DNA of 62,002 nt from positions 1 to 62,002 of the forward strand of contig NZ_CAJTUX010000008.1 in the NCBI RefSeq assembly GCF_910579365.1. The letters run 5' to 3'. This document shows, piece by piece, positions 49,765-58,834 of the stretch; position 1 is the first letter of the stretch, and each line of letters starts with the position of its first letter. The translations under genes and the position numbers were made by a program. The DNA comes from an uncultured Oscillibacter sp. GTDB lineage: Bacteria; Bacillota; Clostridia; Oscillospirales; Oscillospiraceae. Under the pieces are notes generated by a model. It saw only the letters and a program-made list of their open reading frames with translations, was not told the origin of the DNA and made no database searches.

Positions 49765-51048
49765 TTAAACGCCGCTCTCCGCCGCGGCCTCCGACTGCTG
49801 GTCGGCGGCCGGATTGCTCAGCTGCTCCCACAGCATGTCGACGTTTTCCACGCAGATGAAATAGACATTGGTCAGCAGCTGGTTTGGAATACCAAGCTCC
49901 TCCGCCAGGGAGGTGATGGCATTCCAGTTGGCCGCCTCATAGCTCAGCACCAGCTCATAGAGCTTGCCGCAGCGCCCTTCCTTTTTCAGCAGGGCCATCT
50001 TCACCTCGCTGCTCACCGGCAGCTCCTCCAGAATCTCCTCCAAAGGCGCGTCCACCAGGTGGTTCAGCGTGGAGAACATTCCCATCAGATACGCCTCCGA
50101 CCGGGAGATGGGCATGTTCTTGGCGTGCTTCATCAGCTCGCTGCAAAAATACGCCCGCATGAAGGACCGCTTCAGGAACTCCTCGGTTCCCGCCTCGGCG
50201 GCCTCGCTTCCGGCGCTGGCACTGAGGAGATAGACCCACTGCTTCAGCTGGCCCAGACCCAGCGTCATGATGGCCTGGTGCACCGTGGTGGCCCGGTTCC
50301 GCAGGGCGAAGTAGGCGGAGTTCGCCACCTTCAGCAGGTTATAGGTCAGGCTGGCGTCCATGGAGATGAGCTGCTCGATCTCGTCCACGTCCGGCTCGTC
50401 CCGGGTCACCGCCACCATCAGGCGGAAGAAGCTGGACTGGAGATAGGCGCTGCTGTGGACCCGGGTGGTCATCTGCTCGGCGACATAAGCGCCCTCCAGA
50501 CCGTCGGGTTTCAGCGTCTGCGCCCTGCGGTATTCCTCTTCCGTGTCTATGTTGGTCACGATGCACCGTTTCTGCATGCTGTGGGCCACTTCCACAATGT
50601 TGTGCATAGCCAGCTCCGGCGTGGTCTGAATATTCAGCTTGATGTAATCAATATGATCCAGCAGGGCGAGATAGCGGGGGGCAAACTGGAATTCGTTTAC
50701 CGCGACCTTATAGCCCTCCTTGGCAAACTGGTTCACAAAGTGCATGGACAGCGGATGAATGATGACGCTGTCGTTGATCTGGATCACAAGCTCCGACTTG
50801 TCAAAGAGCCGGGGCGTTTTTTTCATCAGCAGCGTAGTCGTGAAGGTCATGAAGTTCAAGGATCCCTTCAGCGTTGTCGTGCTGTTCTGCGTGAGAAAGC
50901 TGTAGATCGTGTCAGCGGAGGCAAATTCGCTGGCCTGGGTATTTTCCACAGTAAAGGCCTGATTCTCTCCATAGTACAGGATCTCGTAGCCTAAAATCTT
51001 CCCAGCCGGGTCCTTGATCGGCTGCCTTACGATATATTTACTGCTCAT
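49765..51048 (-). CDS. EAL-HDOD (YuxH-type) signalling protein, degenerate EAL
   Basis: 427 residues. Residues 1-195 have the EAL fold (start RQPIKDPAGKILGYEILYYG), but the EAL triplet is EIL and the metal-binding acidic residues are not seen, so c-di-GMP hydrolysis is unlikely. Residues 205-400 are HDOD (LISMDASLTYNLLKVANSAYF and MTLGLGQLKQWVYLL). Such proteins act as signalling scaffolds in motility control, as with CdgJ of Vibrio. It is the last gene of the large fla/che operon, 15 nt after cheV. Confidence 0.83.
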   Translation of the reverse strand: MSSKYIVRQPIKDPAGKILGYEILYYGENQAFTVENTQASEFASADTIYSFLTQNSTTTLKGSLNFMTFTTTLLMKKTPRLFDKSELVIQINDSVIIHPLSMHFVNQFAKEGYKVAVNEFQFAPRYLALLDHIDYIKLNIQTTPELAMHNIVEVAHSMQKRCIVTNIDTEEEYRRAQTLKPDGLEGAYVAEQMTTRVHSSAYLQSSFFRLMVAVTRDEPDVDEIEQLISMDASLTYNLLKVANSAYFALRNRATTVHQAIMTLGLGQLKQWVYLLSASAGSEAAEAGTEEFLKRSFMRAYFCSELMKHAKNMPISRSEAYLMGMFSTLNHLVDAPLEEILEELPVSSEVKMALLKKEGRCGKLYELVLSYEAANWNAITSLAEELGIPNQLLTNVYFICVENVDMLWEQLSNPAADQQSEAAAESGV

Positions 51049-51063
51049 GACGTCCCTCCGAGA

Positions 51064-51990
51064 TTATTCCTGTCCGGCTTCCAGCAAATGGTCGATTACC
51101 CTGACCAGATGACCGATCTCCGGCTTGCTCATCTGCTCGTCCGCGCCCAGCTCCTTGCCCTTGCGGCGCATCTCCTCCGTAATCAGCGAGGAGAAGATGA
51201 TCAGCGGCAGATGTTTGAAATCCTTGTCGTCCTTCACCAGCTTGGTCAGCCGGTGTCCATCCATCTGGGGCATCTCGATATCGGTGATGATCAGCGCCGC
51301 CTTGTCGTCGATATCCGGCGTGCCCCGAATATCGTTGAGGTAGTTCCAGAGTTTGCCGCCGTCGGGGAACATCCGGGTGTTGACATATCCGGACTTGTGC
51401 AGGGCCTCCTCGATCATCTTGCTCAAAAGCACGGAGTCCTCCGCCACCAGAATAACGGCCTCGCTCCTCTGCCTGGGACCCAGGCGGTCAATCTCGGACA
51501 TCTGGATGGTGGTCTCCGGGGCGATCTCGGCGACAATCTTTTCAAAGTCCAGGATGGTCACCAGGTCCTCGCCGCACTGGGCGATGCCGGTGGCGATACC
51601 CTCCTCCCCACCGGCGACGGTTTTATCCGGCTTTTGAATGCTCTTCCAGGAGATGCGGCTGATGCCCACCACCGTGTGAACCCGAAAGGCGATGTTCATC
51701 TTGTTAAAATTGGTGATGATAAACAGGTCCTTGCTCTTCTTCTCCCCGCTTTCGCTCAGGAGATAGGTGGGCAGGTCCACCACGGTGATCACCTTGTCGC
51801 GGGGCTTGAAGATGCCCTCCACTGCCGGGTGGGCATGGGGCATGTGCTTCACAGGCTGGGAGACCAGAATCTCCTTGACCTTCGCCACATTGATGCCGTA
51901 CAGGCTCTCATTGATGGTGAACTCCATGACCTCGATTTCATTTGTGCCGGACTCCAGCAAAATGCCCCGCTTGTCCTCTTCCAACAACAT
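51064..51990 (-). CDS. cheV: Chemotaxis adaptor CheV (CheW plus receiver)
   Basis: 308 residues. A CheW domain (residues 20-165, NESLYGINVAKVKEIL and AVEGIFKPRDKVITVVDLPTYL) is fused to a receiver (about 178-300) with Asp in LIITDIEMPQMDG. CheV couples receptors to CheA and its phosphorylation aids adaptation. The ATG at 51990 is preferred over a GTG three codons upstream because AAAGGAG then has 8-nt spacing. Confidence 0.94.
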   Translation of the reverse strand: MLLEEDKRGILLESGTNEIEVMEFTINESLYGINVAKVKEILVSQPVKHMPHAHPAVEGIFKPRDKVITVVDLPTYLLSESGEKKSKDLFIITNFNKMNIAFRVHTVVGISRISWKSIQKPDKTVAGGEEGIATGIAQCGEDLVTILDFEKIVAEIAPETTIQMSEIDRLGPRQRSEAVILVAEDSVLLSKMIEEALHKSGYVNTRMFPDGGKLWNYLNDIRGTPDIDDKAALIITDIEMPQMDGHRLTKLVKDDKDFKHLPLIIFSSLITEEMRRKGKELGADEQMSKPEIGHLVRVIDHLLEAGQE

Positions 51991-52023
51991 TCCGAACACT
52001 CCTTTCAGTGGTTGTCCCTCAAA

Positions 52024-52503
52024 TTATATAATCAGCTCCGGCCGGCCGTAGCAGCGGACACAGCCCAGACCGGTGCCCGGGTCAAACAGCAGCGTGCGGG
52101 CCACGGAGCCGCCCACATCCTCTTTCAAAAGCTGAATACCCTCCCGCTTCAGGTGCATGTGCACGCTTTCAATGTTCCGCTGGCCAATGTTCCCCAGAGA
52201 ACCGCCGCTGACCTCAAACATCTTGGCCCCGCCGGCGATCTTCGCCGTGATGCGGGAACGGGACGCCCCCTTGGCCTCCATCATTTTCAACGTTTCCCGG
52301 ATGCCGGTGTCCGCGTATTTCATGACGTTCTTCCGGCCCGGCTCCATATTCAGCGGCAGCATGATGTGCACCAGCGCCGCCAGTTTGATCTTCTGGTCAT
52401 ACAGGCAGATTCCGATGCAGGAACCCAGCGCGTAGGTAATCAGCATGCCGCTGCCCTTGGCCATTTTCATATCCGCAATTCCAACTGTGATTTTAGTCTC
52501 CAC
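52024..52503 (-). CDS. cheD: Chemoreceptor deamidase CheD
   Basis: 159 residues with catalytic Cys29 (YALGSCIGICLYD) and His46 (ALVHIMLP). It deamidates receptor glutamines and, with CheC, forms an adaptation loop in Gram-positive chemotaxis. It overlaps cheC by 11 nt, so the two partners are co-translated. Confidence 0.95.
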   Translation of the reverse strand: METKITVGIADMKMAKGSGMLITYALGSCIGICLYDQKIKLAALVHIMLPLNMEPGRKNVMKYADTGIRETLKMMEAKGASRSRITAKIAGGAKMFEVSGGSLGNIGQRNIESVHMHLKREGIQLLKEDVGGSVARTLLFDPGTGLGCVRCYGRPELII

Positions 52504-53122
52504 TGTTCACGCCCAGCTTCCTTAGCAAAAAGTTCAGGGACCGAATATCCGGGGACAACAACAACCGGCAGGGAATCTCCTTTCCGTTGCAGATGAAGTC
52601 TCCGCCAATGGTCATAATGTAATTGGACTGTCCGCCGTACTCCGCCATGGGCACGGCGATGATTGCTCCCTGCATATCCACAGTGAAGGCGGGCACCGTC
52701 AGTTCGATGTCCAGCCCCGCCAGACCGCTGAGAGCGTTGATAAATGTAGAAATCATGATGTTGCCCACCTCCGTGAGGGCGGAGCTTTCCAGTTCCCCCA
52801 GCTCGGTGTAATCCGTGATGCTGTGGTCCATCATGCTCTCCAACACCAGATTCACAAATTCCAGCTGCTGCACCGACAGCATGATGCCGCTGAGCTGCCC
52901 GCTCATGCCCACCAATACGCCGGCGGTAATCTCCTCCGGGCCGCCGATCCACTCGATGGCCTCGTTATAGCCCATGATACGGACCTCCGGCTGCTGGATG
53001 CGCACCGGCATTCCGATCAGGGCGGACAGCGACGTGGCGGCGTTGCCGGTGCCGATGCTGCCGATTTCTTTCAGAGTGTCCAGCTCCAGGGAACTGAGCT
53101 CGTCATAGCTTTTTAACGTCAT
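52493..53122 (-). CDS. cheC: CheY-P phosphatase CheC
   Basis: 209 residues with the two-fold CheC structure. The second active site is complete: S-x3-E-x2-N-x22-P (ESSALTEVGN ... TVP). The first reads D15-x3-E19-x2-S22-x22-P45, so the usual Asn is replaced by Ser. In Bacillus the second site contributes most of the activity, so it is probably still a phosphatase. CheD binding boosts activity. Confidence 0.94.
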   Translation of the reverse strand: MTLKSYDELSSLELDTLKEIGSIGTGNAATSLSALIGMPVRIQQPEVRIMGYNEAIEWIGGPEEITAGVLVGMSGQLSGIMLSVQQLEFVNLVLESMMDHSITDYTELGELESSALTEVGNIMISTFINALSGLAGLDIELTVPAFTVDMQGAIIAVPMAEYGGQSNYIMTIGGDFICNGKEIPCRLLLSPDIRSLNFLLRKLGVNSGD

Positions 53123-53136
53123 GCTTCCCCTCCCTC

Positions 53137-53925
53137 TCAGCCGCGCAGGCCGTTGATGGTGGTCTCGATCTCATCGGAGGACTGCACCATCTTCAGCGCC
53201 ATGCCATACGCTCTCTGGGACTCGATCACCTTGGTCATCTCCTCCGCCAGGTCAGCGTTGGACATTTCCAAAAAGCCCCGCATCGGTTTTCCGCTGCCCA
53301 TGCGGATGCCGCCGTTTTTGTCGATGGCCCGGAAGCGGGTGTCGTTGACATGCTCCATGCCGTCGTAGTTGTTGTAGTCGAAGACGCCCACGGGCTGCTC
53401 CTCGTGCTCGTCGTCCACCTCGATCATGCCGCCGGTGGTGCTGAGGACAAAGCGTCCCTCGTTGTCGGAGAGGTAGTAGACCCGCTCCGTAATGGGCTGG
53501 CCGTTCTCATCCATCTCTCCTGTGGCGCGCATCAGCTCGGAGATGACGAAGGCGCCGTTCCGGGTAAGGGTCACGTCTCCCGTGCTCAGGTCCGCCAGGG
53601 CGAAGAAGCCGTCCCCCTCGATGTAATAATCCTGGTCCTTCCGGGTTTCCGCCACCGGGCCGCTCTTAAAGTCCGTGTCCGTGGTCCACAGGCACGCGCC
53701 CACACCGGAGCGGAGCATCTCGAAGTCTCCGCCTTCTCTGGCGGCCTTGGCTCCGTCGGTCTCCTCGCCCACGGCCTTGAGATCGTCGTACATCAAGGAG
53801 GCGAAGCGGCTCTTCTCCGCCTTGAAGCCGTATGTATTCAGGTTTGCGATGTTGTTTCCGTGAACCGTCAGGCGCTTGAGCTGCTGGTGCGCTCCCACGG
53901 CTCCAATGAAAAAGGATTGATTCAT
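53137..53925 (-). CDS. Flagellar rod/hook-basal body protein (FlgG/FlhP-like)
   Basis: 262 residues. The N-terminal rod signature HGNNIANLNTYGFKAEKSRF and C-terminal SNADLAEEMTKVIESQRAYGMALKMVQ define the FlgF/FlgG family; the central DYYIEGDGFFALAD is the FlgG-type core. In Firmicutes flhO-flhP pairs occupy this kind of position. Which is distal and which proximal rod cannot be settled by eye. Confidence 0.88.
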   Translation of the reverse strand: MNQSFFIGAVGAHQQLKRLTVHGNNIANLNTYGFKAEKSRFASLMYDDLKAVGEETDGAKAAREGGDFEMLRSGVGACLWTTDTDFKSGPVAETRKDQDYYIEGDGFFALADLSTGDVTLTRNGAFVISELMRATGEMDENGQPITERVYYLSDNEGRFVLSTTGGMIEVDDEHEEQPVGVFDYNNYDGMEHVNDTRFRAIDKNGGIRMGSGKPMRGFLEMSNADLAEEMTKVIESQRAYGMALKMVQSSDEIETTINGLRG

Positions 53926-53937
53926 CCGAACTCCCCC

Positions 53938-54702
53938 TTACTGGAAGCGGCCGACCTCGGTGGCCGCCCGGCTCATCAGCTGGTCGTACATCTTGGAAAT
54001 CTGAGCCGCGCTCTGCAGGGCCCGCTGATAGGTGATCATCTCCGTCATCTGCTTCACCATGTCGCTGTTGGACCGCTCCAGATAGCCGTTCCAGATTTCA
54101 AAATTCTCGCTGGGCTGGGCGTTCTCCCCGGTGAAGAGTCCCCGGTCGTTCCGCTCCAGAGCCTCGTTGTCCTCAAAGCTGTAGACGCCCAGCTGGGCAA
54201 CGGGAATGGTCTCGCCTCCCGGCTGCTCGTAGTAAATCACGCCCTTGCTGTCCCCATGAATCTTATCTGTGCCCAGATAGATGGGCTCCTCCTGGGGGTT
54301 CAGCACCCGGCCAAAACCGGGGAGGCAGAGGTATCCCTCCTCATCCAGGGAGAAGTTGCCCATCCGGGTATAGCTCACGTTGTCCTCCGCGTCCTGCACG
54401 GCGAAGAACCCGTCCCCCACGATGCAGAAGTCCAGGGGCAGCTCCGTGGGCTCCGGGGTGCCCTGGCTGTAGTCCGTGTAAATATCGCTGGGCGCCCGGA
54501 TATAGCTCTGCCGGCCAATCTCCTCGCCGTGGCTGTGGTTCACGTCCACCCGGCTGTACAGCACATCGTCAAAGGTGGTGGCGGTATAGCGCTCCTGTTT
54601 GTAGCCCGCCGTGGAAATGTTGACCATGTTGTTGCCGATGACATTGAGATTCTGCTGGTGGGTCAGCATGGCGGAAGTCAGATTGTAAAAGCCCTTAAAC
54701 AT
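53938..54702 (-). CDS. Flagellar rod/hook-basal body protein (FlgF/FlhO-like)
   Basis: 254 residues with NVIGNNMVNISTAGYKQERYTATTFDD at the N-terminus, DFCIVGDGFFAVQDA in the middle and SDMVKQMTEMITYQRALQSAAQ at the C-terminus, the normal layout of rod proteins. It starts directly after fliA (4 nt) and precedes its paralogue by 12 nt. Confidence 0.88.
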   Translation of the reverse strand: MFKGFYNLTSAMLTHQQNLNVIGNNMVNISTAGYKQERYTATTFDDVLYSRVDVNHSHGEEIGRQSYIRAPSDIYTDYSQGTPEPTELPLDFCIVGDGFFAVQDAEDNVSYTRMGNFSLDEEGYLCLPGFGRVLNPQEEPIYLGTDKIHGDSKGVIYYEQPGGETIPVAQLGVYSFEDNEALERNDRGLFTGENAQPSENFEIWNGYLERSNSDMVKQMTEMITYQRALQSAAQISKMYDQLMSRAATEVGRFQ

Positions 54703-54705
54703 GCG

Positions 54706-55539
54706 TCATCCCTTCTTCCTCTTGGATTTCGGCTCCTGCGTATCGTTGAGATAGGCCTCCATAAAGTGTCGCAGCTTCTGGATGGCCCGGGTATGTATCT
54801 GGGAAATTCTGGGTTCGCTGAGCTCCATCACCTGGGCGATCTCCTTCAGGTGGAGATTTTGCTCATAGTACAGCGAGAGGACGATCTGTTCGTTCTCCCG
54901 CAGCTGGGAAATCCCCTCCGCCAGAGTTCGCTGCATCTCCCGCTCCTGCAAAACCGCCTCCGGCTGGCTTTGCAGGTCGCTGGAGGGCACCTCCAGCTGA
55001 TAGCCGGAGGTCTCCCGGGTGTCCATCAGCACATCCAGGGAGAGGACGTTGCTCAGGGCGATGTTGGCGGCGTCCTTCTGATACCGCTCCACGCCGATTC
55101 CCAGATGTCCGGCAATCTCGCCGTCGGTGGGGGTTCGCCCCAGCGAGGCGGAGAGCTCCGACACCGCCAGATCGATCTCCTTGGCCCGCTTGCGGACGTT
55201 TCGGGGAATCCAGTCCTGCTTCCGGGCCAAGTCGATGACCATGCCCCGGATGCGTTTGGAGACATACGTCTCAAACTTCACGCCCTTCTCCGGGTCGAAC
55301 TTGTCAATGGCGCCCAGGAGGGTCAGAATCCCCTCGTTGATGATGTCGTCAATCTGGGCGAAGCTGCTGTACACGCCCCGGATCTGCATGGCCGCGCTTT
55401 TAATCAGCCCCTCATACCGCAGGACCAGGGGCCATTTCAGCTCCTCGTCCCCCGTTTCCTTATAGAGACGGAGGAGGTCCTGGGTATCCATCTCCTCAAT
55501 TTCCCGCTGGCTGTACCGGACCGCCGCCATCTCACTCAT
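54706..55539 (-). CDS. fliA: Flagellar sigma factor FliA (sigma-28/SigD)
   Basis: 277 residues with sigma regions 2 (FAQIDDIINEGILTLLGAIDKFDP, YVSKRIRGMVIDLARKQDWIPRNVRK), 3 (LGRTPTDGEIAGHLGI) and 4 (VLSLYYEQNLHLKEIAQVMELSEPRISQIHTRAIQKLR). It should read the TTAA-N15-GCCGATA promoters before flagellin and flgM. It overlaps flhA by 4 nt (ATGA). FlgM (19551-19859) is its anti-sigma factor. Confidence 0.96.
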   Translation of the reverse strand: MSEMAAVRYSQREIEEMDTQDLLRLYKETGDEELKWPLVLRYEGLIKSAAMQIRGVYSSFAQIDDIINEGILTLLGAIDKFDPEKGVKFETYVSKRIRGMVIDLARKQDWIPRNVRKRAKEIDLAVSELSASLGRTPTDGEIAGHLGIGVERYQKDAANIALSNVLSLDVLMDTRETSGYQLEVPSSDLQSQPEAVLQEREMQRTLAEGISQLRENEQIVLSLYYEQNLHLKEIAQVMELSEPRISQIHTRAIQKLRHFMEAYLNDTQEPKSKRKKG

Positions 55540-57644
55540 GTGCCCACCGCCCTTCGCTCGGGCCGGGCGGGCGCGTCCAGCGTGATGTTGCCGATGGCCT
55601 GGATCTGCACTGCATTGGTAATCTCGTTAAAGGAGAGGACATAGATGCCGGGATAGAACTGGGTAATCATCTTGGAGAAATAGCCCCGGATCACCTGGCT
55701 GACCAGGATGATGGGCGTTTGGGAGAGGTCGTTGAACTTCTTGAGCTGGTTGGCCAGCTGCGAGACGATCTGCTGCATCAGCTCCGGCCCCATGGCCAGA
55801 TACACGCCCTGCTCGTTGCGGGTAAGGGAGGCAATGACCTTCTTTTCCACCTCCGCGTCCAGGGTGACGACCCGGAGCTGCCCGTCCTCGCAGAAGCGGC
55901 GGGTAATGGTCCTGGCCAGGGCGCCCCGGACCTGCTCCGTGGCCGCGTCGATATCCCGGCCCATGCTCAAAGCGTCGGCCAGGGTTTCCACAATGGTGCC
56001 CAGGTCCTTGATGGGCACGCCCTCCTTCAGGAGATTCCGCAGTACCTTCTCTAGAACGGAGTAGCTTATAATATTGGGAATGGCCTCCTCCACCAGCTCC
56101 GGGGAGGTGCGCTTCAAATTGTCCACCAGCTGGATGGTCTCCGTCCGGCCCAGCATCTCATAGGCGTATTTCTTCACCGTCTCGGAGAGGTGGGTCAGCA
56201 TGACGGACAGGGGGTCGATGACGTTGTACCCGTAGATTTCCGCCATTTCCTTGTTCTCCGGCAGAATCCAGCGGGAGGGAATGCCGTAGGCCGGCTCGAT
56301 GGTCTCGATGCCGTCGATCTCCCCCAGGGGGTTGGCGGGCTCCAGGGCCAGGTAATAATCCACCAGAATCTCGCCCCGGGCCACTTCCTCGCCCCGGATG
56401 CGGATGACGTACTGGTTGGTTCCCAGGGAAGATGCGTCGTGGAGGCGGATAGAGGGGAAGACGAAGCCCATGTCCTGGGCATACTGCCGGCGGAAGATAA
56501 CGATGCGGCTGATGAGCTTGCCGCCGTGGCTCTCGTCCACCATAGGGATGAGGCTGTATCCAAACTCCATTTCGATGGGCTCCACCGAGAGGAGGTTGTA
56601 GACGTTGTTGATATCCTTGTAATAGTCGGTCTCGCTGGGCGCGGCAGCCTCGGCGCTTTGCTGCTGCTCCGAGGCGGCCTGAATGGCCGCGGCCTCCTCC
56701 TGTTCCCGCGCCATGCGGCGGCTGATGAACCATCCGCCGCCCAGCAGCAGCCCGCCGCCCACAGCCAAAGCGAAATGGGGCGTGTTGGGAATGGCCGCCA
56801 GGAAAAGGAGAATGACGCCGGTGGTCATAATGGCCCGGGGCTGCGCCTTGAACTGGCCGACAACGTCCTTGTTGAGGCTGCCCTCCGACACGGACCGGGT
56901 GACGATCATGCCGGTAGCCGTGGAGATCATCAGCGCCGGAAGCTGGGAGACCAGTCCGTCGCCGATGGTGACGATGGAGTACCTGGAGATCACGTCGGTA
57001 AAGGTTCCGGCGTTCATCACCATGCCAATGACGGTGCCGCCGATGAAGTTGATCATCGTGATAATGAGCGACATGGTGGCGTCGCCCTTGACGATCTTGG
57101 TGGCGCCGTCCATGGCGCCATAGAAGTCGGCTTCCTTCTGGATTTTATAGCGGCGCTCCTTGGCCTCCTGCTCGTTGATGAGGCCGGAGGAGAGGTCCGC
57201 GTCAATGGCCATCTGCTTGCCGGGCATGGCGTCCAGGGTGAAGCGGGCGGCCACCTCGGCCACGCGCTCGGCGCCCTTGGTGATGACGATGAACTGCACC
57301 AGCACGATGATGAGGAAGATGACCACACCGATGACGATGTTGCCGCCGGTAATCAAGTGGCCGAAGTTGGCGATAACCTCGCCGGCGTAGCCCTGATAGA
57401 GAATCTGCCGGGTGGTGGACACGTTCAGTCCCAGCCGGAACAGCGTGGTAATCAGCAGCAGCGACGGGAAGATGGAAAACTCCAGCGCATCCGAGATGTT
57501 CATGGTGATCATCAGGATCATGATGGACAGTCCGATGTTGAACACCAGCAGGACGTCCAGCAGCTGCGTCGGCAGGGGGATGATCAAAAACAGGACGATG
57601 ACCACGACGGCAAGAGATATTGCATTGTCAAAAATTCTTCTCAC
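55536..57644 (-). CDS. flhA: Flagellar export gate protein FlhA
   Basis: 702 residues, normal length. About eight N-terminal membrane helices hold the FHIPEP-type signature RLGLNVSTTRQILYQG; the C-terminal about 350 residues are the cytoplasmic nonamer ring that docks chaperone-cargo complexes such as FliS-flagellin. GTG start after AGGAGG. flhF and flhG, which usually follow flhA, are absent and fliA overlaps its end instead. Confidence 0.96.
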   Translation of the reverse strand: MRRIFDNAISLAVVVIVLFLIIPLPTQLLDVLLVFNIGLSIMILMITMNISDALEFSIFPSLLLITTLFRLGLNVSTTRQILYQGYAGEVIANFGHLITGGNIVIGVVIFLIIVLVQFIVITKGAERVAEVAARFTLDAMPGKQMAIDADLSSGLINEQEAKERRYKIQKEADFYGAMDGATKIVKGDATMSLIITMINFIGGTVIGMVMNAGTFTDVISRYSIVTIGDGLVSQLPALMISTATGMIVTRSVSEGSLNKDVVGQFKAQPRAIMTTGVILLFLAAIPNTPHFALAVGGGLLLGGGWFISRRMAREQEEAAAIQAASEQQQSAEAAAPSETDYYKDINNVYNLLSVEPIEMEFGYSLIPMVDESHGGKLISRIVIFRRQYAQDMGFVFPSIRLHDASSLGTNQYVIRIRGEEVARGEILVDYYLALEPANPLGEIDGIETIEPAYGIPSRWILPENKEMAEIYGYNVIDPLSVMLTHLSETVKKYAYEMLGRTETIQLVDNLKRTSPELVEEAIPNIISYSVLEKVLRNLLKEGVPIKDLGTIVETLADALSMGRDIDAATEQVRGALARTITRRFCEDGQLRVVTLDAEVEKKVIASLTRNEQGVYLAMGPELMQQIVSQLANQLKKFNDLSQTPIILVSQVIRGYFSKMITQFYPGIYVLSFNEITNAVQIQAIGNITLDAPARPERRAVGT

Positions 57645-57728
57645 GCGTCTGTCACCTCCTGTTCGTCGATTCCTTTCCGCCCCGGCCTCGCCGCCGGTCA
57701 GCTTTATCTTTTGGACAAAGCGGCCTGT

Positions 57729-58802
57729 TTATTTTACCAATTGATGCTTCTCATTCAGCCGGAAGATGTAGACCAGCACCTCCGCCACGGGATTGTACAG
57801 CTCCGGGGGAATCTCCTGGTCCAGCTCGGCGTCGGCATACAGCGCCCGGGCCAGGGGCACGTTCTCAATCACGGCCACCTTGTTCTCTTCCGCTATTTTC
57901 ACGATCCGCAGCGCCAGCTCATCCATGCCCTTGGCCAGCACGATGGGTGCGTTGTCCTCCTCCGGGTGATACCGGAGGGCCACGGCGAAGTGGGTGGGGT
58001 TTCGCACGACCACGTCCGCCTGGGGCACCTGCTGCATCATGCGGCTCTGGGCCCGCTTGCGCTGCATCTCCTTGATTTTACCTTTAATCTGGGGGTCGCC
58101 TTCCATTTGTTTGTACTCTTCCTTGATCTCCTGCTTGCTCATGCGGATTCCCCGCTCATAGTCCCACCACTGGTACATAAAGTCCAGCGCCGCCAAGGCG
58201 ATAAAGGCGATGCCGATCTTGATGATCATGCTCATCCCCTGGGAAAACAGGTGGGCGCAGGAGGCCCGAAGGTCCACGTAAAGATATTTCGCACTCTCAT
58301 GGAACATGCCCGAAAGGCTCATGTAGACAATCACCATGAGGACGCTGATTTTCAAAAGTCCCTTCAGCGCGTTGACAATGCTCTTCAGGGAAAACAGCCG
58401 CTTGAACCCCTCCAGGGGATTGATCCGGCTGAACTTCGGCCGCATCAGCTCTCCACTGACCAGCAGCCGGGTCTGCGCAAAGGTGGCGGTCACGGCGCAG
58501 AGCACCGTCACCAGCGTAATGGGCAGCACACTGCTCATCAAAAGGCCCAGGGCCTGAACCACAAGCTCATGAAGGATATCGCCGATGGCCCGGACCTCCA
58601 CGGCGGCGCAGGTCTCAAAGCAAAGGCGCATGAAGCCGCTGAGCCGCTCCGCAATTTTGCCGGACAGCAGCCAGAAGGCCATAAAGGACCCCAGCAGCGT
58701 GGCCACGGCCACCGCGTCCTGACTGAGGAAGACGTTACCCTTCTTCCGTTCGTCTCTTCGCTTTTTTGGGGTTGCTTTCTCAGTTTTGGAGCTGTCCGCC
58801 AA
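57729..58802 (-). CDS. flhB: Flagellar export switch protein FlhB
   Basis: 357 residues, with four membrane helices and the cytoplasmic domain carrying the autocleavage NPTH (VVRNPTHFAVALRYH). Cleavage switches export from rod/hook to filament proteins. The N-terminus SSKTEKATPKKRRDERKKGNV is typical. TTG start after GGGGGGATG. FlhX (26124-26468) is a second copy of its cytoplasmic part. Confidence 0.95.
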   Translation of the reverse strand: MADSSKTEKATPKKRRDERKKGNVFLSQDAVAVATLLGSFMAFWLLSGKIAERLSGFMRLCFETCAAVEVRAIGDILHELVVQALGLLMSSVLPITLVTVLCAVTATFAQTRLLVSGELMRPKFSRINPLEGFKRLFSLKSIVNALKGLLKISVLMVIVYMSLSGMFHESAKYLYVDLRASCAHLFSQGMSMIIKIGIAFIALAALDFMYQWWDYERGIRMSKQEIKEEYKQMEGDPQIKGKIKEMQRKRAQSRMMQQVPQADVVVRNPTHFAVALRYHPEEDNAPIVLAKGMDELALRIVKIAEENKVAVIENVPLARALYADAELDQEIPPELYNPVAEVLVYIFRLNEKHQLVK

Positions 58803-58834
58803 CTGTCATCCCCCCTTTGGCCGTCCGCTCTGCC

